Assembly (NCBI GenBank): GCA_963995505.1 | Contig: OZ023190.1 | Span: forward strand, 620,001 to 684,000 | Source: Hypericum androsaemum | Taxonomy: Eukaryota; Streptophyta; Magnoliopsida; Malpighiales; Hypericaceae | Length of the DNA stretch: 64,000 bases | Direction: 5' to 3' | In this document: piece after piece, positions 11,360-21,717 of the stretch | Layout of the letters: each line of letters opens with the position of its first letter | How positions within the stretch are numbered: the first letter of the stretch is position 1 | The notes under the pieces: model-generated | The model's input: the letters and a program-made list of their open reading frames with translations, nothing else | Database searches by the model: none | What the model was told of the DNA's origin: nothing | Translations under genes and position numbers: made by a program

Positions 11360-12030
11360 GGATAGCGCTTGTTCCTTTAATATGGCGCCTAAGAAAGGGT
11401 GGTTTGACACCTACAAGTTCGTTGATTAAGGTATAGTGACTATGGGTGATGGTTCTACTTGTAGAATTGCTGGCATAAGAGACTTGAGAATCAAGATGTG
11501 GGATGGTGTTGAGAGAAAATTGTGTGGGGTTAAGCATGTTCCGAATTTGGAGAGGAATTTAATCTCATTAGAAGTCTTGAATTATAGCGGGTACAGCTAT
11601 AAGGTTGTAGGCGGGCTAATTGAGGTAGAGAAGGATGTTGTGGTGGTGATGAATGGTGAAAGGGATGCTAGAAACACCTACAGGTTAGTGGAGAATACAG
11701 TTGTAGGTGGACTCACCTTGTTGGGTTCCGATGGAGGGGAAAAAAGCTCTCGTGTGATGGAGCGAAAGCTTGACATGAATGGTTTGAGTGGAGTTGGGAT
11801 TCGCGAAGATAAAGTTAGCAAGTTTTCGCTATGATTGTCTAAAGATACGTGCACGTAAAAGGTGTTAGATAGGTTTTGCATGGGGAATGCGAAGCCGTTG
11901 ATAACACCACGGACGAATCAAGTATCTCATTCAAGGCCGAACGGTGGAGTTCGTGGCATGTCGAGGGTTCTACTTGGTGGAACAAAAGGTTGTCCTTTAT
12001 ATACTATGGTACGTAGTATTGGTTTGAGGT
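11360..12030 (+). pseudogene. copia protease/pre-integrase and RT-tail scraps (unit A)
   Basis: The frame around KKGWFDTYK and MGDGSTCRIAG is the copia protease-to-pre-integrase region (GVKHVPNLERNLISL follows). The protease active-site triplet is lost and a stop interrupts before MGDGS. After 11834 the sequence jumps to a damaged stretch (MGNAKPLITP, MSRV) resembling the end of the RT domain. Integrase and the RT core have been deleted. Confidence 0.75.
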
Positions 12031-12418
12031 AAGAAGGTCCAGCGGAAAAGTAGTTCGATGTTGCGGAGCATGGGGTTAACCGGAAGATAGAGAGCGCATC
12101 TATTGATCGCAAGGTTGCTTCAGCAGGTAGACTTACTAGTTGGGATTCAATGGAGGTTGGAGGGAAGATGCCAAGCAAGCTCGTAAGCTCGAGCTTGGGG
12201 GCTAGCTCCAAGTGATTGAACAAAGGTGGTGAGAAAGTTGAGATGGTCTTATTGATGACGATATATCTATGGTCCGAGGTGAAATCAGTGGAGTTGGATT
12301 AGTCTTGCAAGATCTCATCTCTTCATGGGGCGGTGTTTCGTCAAGGTGGAGTTTTTGTTGAAGTTCGGATGGAGCTTCATGGTTCGTCCACATGATGATT
12401 TCTCGGCAAAGTAGAGAT

Positions 12419-12690
12419 TGTTGAGTTTGGCGAGAAAATAAGTAAAAGAGGAATTATTTTCCTGTTTTATTTCGGACTCCTAATTGGACCTAAATAGATT
12501 ACTTGATGTACAAGGGTTTGCGTCTATATAAATGCATGTTACCCAAAGATTTTGTAAGGCTTTGTGACTCGGATCCATCAATAAAAGTTTTCCTTTCTCC
12601 CCGTGGACGTAGATATTAGGCAGAACCACGTTACCTCTTGTGTCCGTGTTCTTTGCGCATTTTGTTCTCGAAGTTGCTGAATTCTTGACA
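12419..12690 (+). repeat. LTR3, full length (unit A)
   Basis: 272 bp, TGTTGAG..CTTGACA, followed immediately by the target duplication CCTAC. Confidence 0.9.
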
Positions 12691-12954
12691 CCTACTACGA
12701 AAGTGGAGTCCGGTTCAATTATCAACTTCTTGACTCTAACTGATTTTGCTAGCACTAGGTCATAATATTATAGGTGTTTGGTTATATTATTATAGGTTGT
12801 CCAAATAAATCTAACACTGTCCAAAAAGTATCGCAACCTTCAAAGTGACGGAGATCAAAAGAAAGAAAAAAAACAAAGAGAGAAGCACAAGAAGATAGAA
12901 GCAGAGACCTCACAGTTGGGAACCAAAACCCACAAGAGTAGACCGAACTGAGGT

Positions 12955-13750
12955 GTCATAGGTACAAGGGTGATGCCCTACATTCTATGAAAGGTTTAAT
13001 GTCGCTCAGAAAACTGCACCTCAACTGTTGCTATTTGAAGAAGACATCAAGTACCTCACCCATCTCTGGGAAATCGACTTGTCCAATAGCAAGCGTCTCA
13101 GTTTAATACCCAAGCTTCCACCGAGCCTGCATTACCTAGATGCGTCTGACTGCACATCTCTGCAAAAATATGACCACATTTCATTACCACGAGTTGATCT
13201 TGGACTTGGTTCACGATCACACTTGCACTTGAAGTTTCTTAACTGCTTTGATTTGGAGCGAGATGCAAGGAACAATATCTGGAGTGACTTCTGGTTCAGA
13301 ATTCTGTTCGTTCTGGTATATTCATCTCTCTCTATCTCTCAAACGCAACGACAGATTTGCATTATTTTTTGGAGAACCTCATTTACAATCTTTTATCACA
13401 GGTCCCTCTGGTGGAGCGGCATGTCTTTGCGTCCTGGGAATTTGCTATTGGACAACTACAGGATAGGATCTTCATTACAGGTGAAGGCCAACTGCAGGAG
13501 AAGACTGCACCCTCTTCGATTTATATTCTGTGCAGTTGTAGCTGCTCCCCGCGAATTTGCTTCAGGTCTGAGGATGCTCACAATTACCTGCCAGTGCGTA
13601 TCCAAGTCTGGAGAAACTTTTCATTCACGAGGCCGCTTCAGGTTCCAATCTCTATCCGAAAGAGAGCACACAATCATATGGTGTGATGGCTTCAGTCCCT
13701 CTCATTTCTATTTCAATGAAGCCATGTTTCGATTTTCTGCTGTGATAAGT
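12955..13750 (+). pseudogene. TNL relic: last LRRs and C-JID (unit A)
   Basis: Closely follows 2100-2960 of the intact gene. It starts in the GYKGDAL segment, then loses about 11 bases before EDIKYLTHLW, which breaks the frame. It continues through LPPSLHYLDASDC and FLNCFDLERDARNN. Further deletions remove the segment after LVER and the middle of the PGNEVPE motif. The end of the C-JID and the stop are missing, because the sequence jumps from SAVIS to the 3' flank. A 253-codon frame (13028-13789) is still open but mixes frames of the parent gene. No TIR or NBS part is nearby. Confidence 0.88.
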
Positions 13751-14390
13751 AGATTATTTTTTATTCGAATTAGATTATTACTCCTTTGATGATTAACTAA
13801 TTACAAGACGAGAAAAAGAGCAAGTCTTATCTAAGAATCGCATTTATTATTACGTGATCAATGGTCGGTTACTCAGTTTGTGGTAAATGATGTCCAAGCT
13901 TTTATAATCATTTTCCGAAATTTCCTACTGGTTGGAGAATGGGTCGTCAAAATTAAGTGTTGCATGGATTCCAAGTACAACTCTCGTTCTCGTTCTCGTT
14001 CTCAGACTATTTTGATGGTTCCATAACATTTTCGGTGAGAATTTTTACCATGTATCTATTGTTTCTGTAATACCACGGACAAACAGTCACGTCCGATTAA
14101 CAAAACATCTCTTCCGACATTCACAAGTTCTGAGCTCGAGAAGTCAATGGCCTTACTTATCAAAATAAAATTCATAACTTTGAAGGTCACAGCTGCAAGC
14201 AACAAGGGCTGCACCCTAACATGCCACTATCACCAAAAACAAACATGCCACTATAATTGAAGGTATGTGATATCTTGCTTAGAGAATTGGTACAATGAAC
14301 AAACAAAACCTTTTTATATAGAAGTAAATGGCAATTAATGATATTGGAGCAAATAAATCCAATCCACCATGTTAGTTGTGCCATTTGGAC
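13751..14390. other. Third TNL 3'-flank block (unit A)
   Basis: Continues directly from the LRR relic and aligns to 3530-4155. It contains a (CTCGTT)3 microsatellite at 13983-14003. No gene. Confidence 0.5.
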
Positions 14391-15000
14391 CTAAGTGTTC
14401 TTCCCAGGGTCCAAATGGCTCTCGCTCCCTCCTTGCACCGGCGGGCTTCCCCTCGCCGACGTCCTTGTTGTCACCTTTGATCTGAAGTACCAACCGACCG
14501 GGCTCCATTCAAGATCGGCCAAGTTCCGTCCAGTACCAGTGCCTGACCCCAGCACGTGTTATAATTACCACACAATTGGCAAAATAATGTCATACATGTA
14601 CATGCAATTTGTATATTATATAATGGAAATAGTTTTTTAAATAGTTAAGTGTTAATTAACAATATATGTATTACACACTAAAAGTGTAAAATCCTGTCAA
14701 TATTTATTAGAATCATGTGACGGCAAAACCTAATGAAATAAAAACCAATGCAAGAAATAGTACCCGCGATAATACCAAAGCGACCTATTTGTAATTAGCT
14801 ATTTAATGGAGATAGTTAACGTTATGCATATACGTACTTCAGGTCTTAGGTTTATGGAGAAAGGAGAAGAACAATAATTTGAGAAAGCTAAGAGTACCAT
14901 TTGGAGGAACATCCCTCGCGTCGAGCTCCATCATCTTGGGGAGGACCAGCATCAGGGAAATTAAGATGAACAAGTGCATTAAAGGACGGGAGAAATACAT
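14391..15000 (-). CDS. Putative small secreted peptide, two exons, copy 3 (unit A)
   Basis: Sister of the gene at 6593-7197. Exon 1 (15000-14898) encodes MYFSRP, a hydrophobic core LFILISLMLVLP and DARDVPPN; the donor GT follows. A CAG acceptor before 14542 joins exon 2 (14542-14391) in frame, giving 84 aa. The mature part carries TGTGRN, WSPVGWYFRSK, ARGSPP and a C-terminal GGSESHLDPGKNT that matches the MITE-split relic much better than the other intact copy. A TATAAAT box at 15082-15076 is again 76 nt before the ATG. The Pro/Gly/Ser-rich tail looks superficially like processed plant signalling peptides, but I cannot assign it to a named family. The neighbouring TNL here is the LRR relic. 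Confidence 0.45.
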
Positions 15001-16708
15001 GGTTTCCTTTTTGTTTCCTCTGAAAGAAATTAGGGTTTGATTTTACGCATGGAATTCAGTTTATGCACTACCTGCATTTATAATGGCATGGAAATTACTA
15101 AGAAATGATGCTAGTCAAAAAGTTTTTAAGTTCAAAATATTTGAATGAAGATTTTTTTGTTCTTGTGAATAGATAAAGTTCAACCTTTTTATGCCGATCC
15201 ACTACCTCAAAATGATGCTAGTCGGAAATTGAATTAATTCTTAATTCTGTGTTATTATCTATTATTTTAAAATTTTGTGTTAAATATAAAAATCTGAATA
15301 TCATTTCTTAGATACATGGTCAGTCGTTATTGCATATTCTCATCTCATGATACAAAGGTAAATATGTACTGGAAAATTTCAAATTGTTGACTAGGAAAAT
15401 ATTAATTTTAAAGAGCTACTGGTATTTTATGTGTCGTTCCACTTCCAATGCCATGCGATGTGGCTATTGAGAGATATCATGGTCCAAGAGCATTTAATCA
15501 AAAGTGGAAAGAATATATCGTACATTAGACGTTGTCTTGGAAATATAATGCTATCTTCCCCTCTCTTTTTTTCAAGACAAAAAATTTGCTTAATTACAAT
15601 ATAGTTAACAAAAGTCTACCTCACACAAGACGTTACTGCAGACTCGAATTTAAGAAGAACCTGATTTATTGTATGACATGACCATCATAAAAATATTAGA
15701 GAGAGGCTCTTTGCCGGAGGTCCTTGTCGTTCGCTGGGGAGGGATTGTGGTGTTGAAGAAGAGGTAGTAGGTAGGTTAAGGCTTATCTAAGGGTGTGCCT
15801 TTTCAAATCAATTTAACGGTCGACTAGTTATTAATGTAACGCAAAAATTTAAGTGTATGCTTTTCCCAAATCTCAAAAAATCAAATGCTCATTTTTCTGA
15901 ATTAGTGATTCTAAATCATAATTACCCCATATCTCATAGATAAGTTTCAACTATTTTGCAATAGTTTGACCAAGTAAACCAACATAGATAAGGGGGTTAA
16001 CAAAGATATTAAAAATGTATTACGAGTTAACCAATTCTTGGATGATGCATGAACGGTGACGTAATTGTATTTTTTTCTGAAGAAGTATAATCTCATTAAT
16101 GCACTTTTGAAGTAAATATATTAAAAACATCATGCCGGGCCAGTGAGTTAAGAACAAGTACAAAATCTTGGAAATGGACAAAAGCCGGACCAATGAGTTC
16201 ATTCCGAGAGGCACCTATAAATGGACCGGACTAACCGAAGACTCCAACGGAATTTAATTCATGATTCGATTTGATTTGTCCAAAATTTGATTCGAATTTA
16301 TCTCGAGACGAATTGAATACGATTCAAGATTTTATCTATAATTCGTTTCGAATTCGTCCATATTATGCAAAAAATTTTAAAAAATAGAATATATGTGAAA
16401 GGAAAAAAACTCCACCATTAAGTGCAAGCTAATTTTTTAATTTATTTTTTTTCCAAAAAAATGTTAAACACTAAACCTTAATTTTGAAATATATAAAAAA
16501 TTGAATTTTTTGAATTTTCTAAAAAATTGATTATTTATTTTTTTTGAAAATTTTTCAAAGAATTTGATAGTTTTTGAATTTTTTAATTAAAATTTAAAAT
16601 TTTAAAAATAATTCAAATTCGACGAAGTATAAACCGTATTCAAATACGGTTTAATATTTTGATAAATTTGAATTCGAACTAATTCGATTTGAAATCGATC
16701 CAATTCGA
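15001..16708. other. Non-coding stretch with TNL promoter relic and AT-rich palindromic block (unit A)
   Basis: 15001-15110 is the promoter side of the peptide gene. 15710-15850 is a third, shorter copy of the TNL promoter (around CGTTCGCTGGGGAGGGATTG), with no exon behind it. 16250-16705 is extremely AT-rich, with repeated TTCGAAT/GATTCGA words at both ends in roughly inverted order and a strong hairpin. The rest is AT-rich without recognisable features. Confidence 0.5.
16631..16652. repeat. Perfect 22-bp palindrome (unit A)
   Basis: AAACCGTATT, a two-base CA centre, then AATACGGTTT: a 10-bp stem with almost no loop, better regarded as a palindrome than an RNA hairpin. It lies near the end of the AT-rich block. 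Confidence 0.7.
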
Positions 16709-16913
16709 ATGGTTGCATCCCCTTGGATTTATCTTTTGTGCCGTTGTAGCTGTTGCCGACAAGCTTGCTTCAGGAAGCTCACAATTAGCATCCATTGCAT
16801 ATCCAAGTCTGGAGAAAATTTTCTTTCAAGAGGCCGCTTCAGGTTTCAATCTCTATCGGTCTATCCGAAAGAGCGCACACAATCTTATGGTGTGATGGCT
16901 TCAGTCCCTCTCA
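16709..16913 (+). pseudogene. TNL relic: C-JID scrap (unit A)
   Basis: About 205 bp matching the C-JID region of the intact gene from PLRFIFCAVVA to WCDGFSPSQ, with several small indels. It starts exactly where the AT-rich block ends and stops at a junction with unrelated sequence. A 136-codon frame (16795-17205) crosses that junction but is a fusion of scraps, not a gene. Confidence 0.8.
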
Positions 16914-17081
16914 AATGGGCCGCTCAACTGAAGGTGAGATGGATCGGGCTGGGGGTAAAATGCAGGTGAGCCTTTGTGGTGAAAATGGTGTGATAATGGG
17001 TCGGACTGTTAGATTGGAAATGGTTTTGTATGCAAATGGGCCGGATGTTGATATTTTTAACGCAAGAATTGCAAGAACTCC

Positions 17082-17201
17082 AAATGGTCTGGTAATGGTC
17101 CACCGGAATCAGTTTGGCACCTCTTCGTGGACTGTCCTCGTACCAAACAGATTTGGGAATCTCAGGCAATTCCTGTTGTTTGCGGAGGTTGGTGTACTTG
17201 A
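17082..17201 (+). pseudogene. LINE reverse-transcriptase zinc-binding scrap (unit A)
   Basis: One frame reads PPESVWHLFVDCPRTKQIWE before a TGA (17199-17201). This is the pattern of the zf-RVT domain at the C-terminus of plant LINE polyproteins (ES..HLF..CP....IW). The first pair of zinc cysteines is lost. Only about 40 codons are recognisable. Confidence 0.5.
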
Positions 17202-17227
17202 TTAGGATCTACGGCAGTCGAGGTAAG

Positions 17228-18121
17228 TGTTGGACACTTTCTCCGTAAGACGAGATTGCCCCGTATATTTCAGTGCGGTACGGGCTACGGCAATCGTCTC
17301 CAAGATACAACAACTGTTCGGGCGTTTCCAAGAACGTTGCACACGTATCTCAAAACTTTCGGGCGAACCCTTATATACCCAGAACTTTCGGACTCTTGTA
17401 AGTGAAGAACGGAAGAGAGAAGAAGACAACAATGCTATGGAGAATGCACTTGCTGCTGGGATGAGGAAAATGGCAAGGGGGCAGGCCTATTTATAGGCTG
17501 GAGGAGGCAGGGAAGCAGCCACCCCGAAAAAATGCATCTGTTCGTCCAGCAGGCTGGCTGGCTGCGCTCGTGGCCCTTCGGTGGCTTCTAGATCCTTCCA
17601 GGCACGCTCGTGGCCCTTCGTTGGCTTCTGGATCCTTCCAGGCACGCCCAGACTATGCTGGCGCCCTTTCGCGAGGGATCTCGTAACCCTTCAGCCTTCT
17701 GGAAGTCTCCTGGACATTCCAGCCCTTCATGTTTCTTCGATGGCCATCCTGGAAGGTGCTCGCAGCTCCTCGTCACTTCGGTAGCTGCGCAGCTCTCTCC
17801 GGACCCGGGCAAAATACTTAAGGCTCCTTCAGCTCCTCGCGACGATGCGCACGTGCGAAGTGCTAAGTGCGCCATAAAGCGCCCATTGCGACCTGCGTCC
17901 AATGCGCCATGCGCACACGCACCGTCCTCGCAGCTAGCGGTGGGTCACCCTTTAGGTAGTCAATCAAGTTGAGAGGTAAGGAGAGAAATTCCTTATAAAC
18001 AAGGAAATCCTCCTTGCTCCATTCAATGTGGTACACATCCACTGCTTAACTTGACTTTGGGCCTTCCACTTGGGTCTTTCCAATTTGGGCCAAATGTATT
18101 AAATATGCATTCAACCCAACA
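17228..18121 (-). repeat. copia 3' LTR, 894 bp (unit A)
   Basis: Ends are TGTTGGG (at 18121) and TCCAACA (at 17228), a clean LTR inverted terminus next to a polypurine tract. A TATAAAT box lies near 17495-17489. The region contains a 40-bp direct repeat (17566-17605 and 17606-17645, two mismatches). Open frames on both strands here are incidental. Confidence 0.85.
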
Positions 18122-18664
18122 ATCCCCCACATGAATGATGATTAATGCATGCAGACTCTAATTGAAAGTTCTGACGTATTATTATTGCATCGAGACAGGT
18201 AGCTTGCGGCTTTGAACCTTCTCTAGTAATATGTTATCAGATTTACTCGCTGCTCGGTGAACGTGATATCTTGAACCGTCAGCTTTTGGCGTAAACCAAG
18301 ACAATAATATTTACACAATAATAACCCTAGTATATTTGGGTTCTCACGTTGTGTCCGTTTCGGCCATGGACTGTTTCTTGGATTCATAAGTATTTTTCCC
18401 ATTTGAAGCGGCCTCACTTTATACTTACATAGGTGATCTCCTATCAGAAATATCCTGCCATACTCCACCTTTATCAAGGTATAGGAATCATTAAAAGCGT
18501 AATGCTTAACCTTACCACACCTCTGCAGGTTAATACCTGGGCAGCTTCTGAGAATGAGATAGGTTCCAGGTGATTAACTAAACCCTTCATAACTTAGTTG
18601 TATCATTGAACCAAGTTTGTGGGATCTCCACTCGTCATGGTTGAGTTACCGCTATGGACGTTCT

Positions 18665-21600
18665 TTAGTGTGTGGATTTTAATCTCATTCCCCTTACTGC
18701 ATTGTACATTTGATCTCTATTGATTCCTTTCGTAAAAGGATCAGCTAAGTTGCCCTTGGACTTTACGTAATTAATGGTGATCACCCCACTAGAAATCAAC
18801 TGTCTAACGGTATTGTGTCTCCGACGGATATGTCGAGACTTTCTATTGTACATTGTACTTTGTGCTCTCCCGATTGCAGATATGCTATCACAATGTATCA
18901 ATACGGGAGACACCGGTTTGCTCCAGTACGGAATATCCTCTAGGAAGTTTCTGAGCCATTCAGCTTCTTCCCTAGCTTTGTCTAGTGCTATAAACTCCGA
19001 CTCCATGGTGGATCGAGCTATGCACGTTGTTTAGAGAATTTCCAAGACACAGCTCCTCCTCCTTTGGTGAATACGTATCCACTCGTAGATTTGGAGTCCT
19101 TAGTGTCTGATATCCAGTTTGCGTCACTGTATCCTTCTAATACAGCTGGATATTTAGAATAATGTATGCCATAGTTTATGGTATGTTTTAAATACCGTAA
19201 AACTCTTTCCAGCGCTAGCCAGTGATCCTTCTCTGGATTACTTGTAAATCTACTAAGCTTACTAACTGAGTACGCAATATCGGGACGTGTACAGTTTGTT
19301 AAATACATCAAGCTCCCGATAATCTGCGCATACCTCAGTTGAGATACTGGGTCCCCTCGATTCTTGGCTAAGTGTAGATTCAAATCTATTGGAGTCTTAA
19401 CCGGAGGTTTGTCAAAAGCTTTAAATTTCTTGAGCACACTTTCCACGTAGTGGGATTGCGTCAAGATAATTTCGTCAGCTTTCTTAGAGATTTTTATTCC
19501 TAGTATGACGTCTGCCAGACCCATATCTTTCATGTCAAAGTGGTTCTTTAACATGTTCTTAGTTAAGTCATCTACGTAGAGACATACAATTACGTAAGCT
19601 TCAGGTGTGCCCTTAATGTAAACACATTTATCGCACTCATTGATCTTAAATCTATTTGACAGCATTGTCCTGTCAAATTTCTCGTGCCACTGTTTTGGTG
19701 CTTGTTTTAGCCCGTATAGTGACTTGACTAGCCGACACACTTTATGCTCTTGACCAGGAGCCACAAATCTTTCAGGTTGCTCCATGTATATCTCCTCTTC
19801 CAGTTCTCCATTTAGGAAAGCTATTTTTACGTCCATTTGGTGGATCTCGAGGTTATAGAGTGCCGCAACAGCTATGAGTACTCTAATTGATATGATTCTT
19901 GTGACCGGTGAATACGTGTCAAAGAAATCATATCCCTCCTTCTGTTTGAACCCCTTAGCTACCAATCGAGCTTTGTATTTATCGATTGATCCATCAGCTT
20001 TGTATTTCCTTTTAAGGATCCACCTGCATCCCAAAGGTTTGCAGCCCAGTGGGAGATCCACGATTTTCTACGTGTGGTTTTGCATAATGGATTGTATCTC
20101 ACTATTGATAGCTTCTTTCCAGAGAGGAGCATCTGGACTGGACAATACCTCTTGGATTGTCCTGGGTTCATCTTCTAACGCTTAGGTTAGATAATCTGGA
20201 CCAAAGGATTTGGTTACCTTCGTCCGTTTACTACATCTAGGTTCATCATCTTCCTGATTTGACCCTTGCGTAGTCTCGTGAGCCCTTTTCTTTGGACTTC
20301 CTTCCTTTCTTTCTTTATTAGGAAAGCCATTCTCAAAGAACATTGCGTTCCTTGATTCGATGACTATTCCCGCATTTATCTCAGGGTTTTTAGATTTATA
20401 CACCAAAAATCGATAAGCACCACTATTTTGCGCATATCCGATAAAGATGCAATCAATGGTCTTGGGTCCTATTCTCACCTGCTTAGGTTTAGGTACTTCG
20501 ACCTTTGCTAGGCACCCCCACACTTTAAGGTGACCGTAGGAAGGCTTCCTTCCTTTCCATAGATCATATGGGGTTTTATCCCTTTTCTTGTGTGACAACT
20601 TATTTAGAATGTGGTTAGCTGAGAGCACAGCTTCCCCCCACATATTCTGGGGTAAGCCCGAGCTAATTAACATAGCGTTCATCATCTCCTTAAGAGTTCA
20701 ATTTTTGCGTTCAGCTACGCCATTCGATTGAGGTGAGTATGGAGTAGTCGTCTGATGAATAATGCCATGTTCTTGACAGAGTTCCTCAAACGGAGCTACA
20801 TATTCTCCCCCTCGATCACTTCGGATCATTTTGATTTTCACGCAAAGTTGATTTTCAACCTCATTCTTATATCTCTTAAAGGCATCAAGAGCTTCGTCTT
20901 TGCCCTTTAGGAGATATACGTAACAGTATCTCGTGCAGTCATCGATAAACGTGATGAAGTATTTCTTTCCGCCTTTAGTTTGCACGTATTTCATATCGCA
21001 AGTGTCCGTATGAATTAACTCTAAAAGCGTAGTACTTCTTTCCACCGAATGGAAAGGTACTTTGGTTATTTTAGCCTCCACACATACTTCACATTTATCG
21101 GATGGGTTGAACTCTAGATTCGGTAATAAATTTAAACTTACTAACTTTCTTAGCGAGTTTAAATTTACATGTCCTAATCTACCATGCCATAAATTAAAGC
21201 ACTCGGCCAAGTAAGAAGAAGTGTTAACTTTATTTTCACCGTTAAAGGTGCGATGTACAGTTATTACATTCATCTTAAACAGCCCCTTTTCTAGATAACC
21301 CTTTCCTATGAATTGACCCGCTTTGGTCAGTACAAACTTATCAGCCTCAAATACAAGCTTAAGACCGGCTTTGCTTAACAATGAGCCGGAAACTAAGTTC
21401 TTGCAGATGTCTGGGACATGCAGCACATCCTTGAGGGTCAGCTCCTTTTCTGAGGTCAGCTTCAGGACCACCTTACCCAGACCGACGATCTTGGACGTTG
21501 CGGAGTTTCCCATGACCTGTGATCGTGATATAGCTCGAGAACATCTCCTTGTCCGAGCAGAGCAGATGTGGCGGGTAGCTCCTGTGTCTACGAACCACTC

Positions 21601-21717
21601 TCTCGGATTGTCTACTAGGTTGGCTTCAAACACCACGGCTGACAGATCCATCTGGGACAAGTCTTGAGGGTAGCTAAGTTGACTTGAGGGATCCCAACCT
21701 ACTATGAGGAAACCCAA
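18665..21717 (-). pseudogene. copia pol relic: protease, integrase, RT, RNase H (unit A)
   Basis: Protease [14 protein letters not shown]-pre-integrase [10 protein letters not shown] with KCEVC; integrase core with [15 protein letters not shown] and NGVAERKN, so the D,D,E residues are visible; RT with [19 protein letters not shown] and YVDD; RNase H with GYSDANW, MESEFIALDKA and IHCDS. Breaks: in-frame stops at 20700-20698, 20184-20182 and 20070-20068, a loss of roughly a dozen residues directly after YVDD, and a frameshift near 19020 before the RNase H part. No functional polyprotein is possible. I cannot assign the lineage within copia. Confidence 0.92.

Larger units (their letters stand above)
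8936..12690 (+). mobile_element. Three-LTR Ty1/copia relic with 5-bp TSD (unit A)
   Basis: Order: partial LTR1 (8936-9137), a 3' internal piece (9138-9388), LTR2 (9389-9660), degraded primer site and gag, a foreign LTR fragment, protease and RT-tail scraps, the same 3' internal piece (12168-12418), and LTR3 (12419-12690). The whole block is flanked by CCTAC at 8931-8935 and 12691-12695, so the outer LTRs are the original insertion ends. LTR2 and LTR3 are both 272 bp with TGTTGAG..TTAACA-type ends and differ at 27 positions by my count, about 10%, so the element is old. Integrase and most of RT are deleted. It cannot move on its own. Confidence 0.88.
17228..21717 (-). mobile_element. 5'-truncated Ty1/copia element, minus strand (unit A)
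   Basis: Element orientation runs from high to low coordinates: protease, integrase, RT, RNase H, polypurine tract (GTGGGGGAT, 18131-18122 region) and 3' LTR (18121-17228). No gag and no 5' LTR is found beyond about 21700, where the sequence turns into degenerate repeats. The five bases after the 3' LTR are GTAAG (17223-17227), and no partner duplication can be identified. The element is dead. Confidence 0.9.

Noticed and set aside
13028..13789. A separate 253-aa LRR protein gene.
   Set aside because: It lacks TIR and NBS parts, switches frame relative to the parent gene and has several deletions; it is a relic.
17588..17972. Frames of 104 and 120 codons on opposite strands.
   Set aside because: They lie inside the copia LTR, a non-coding control region, and overlap one another.
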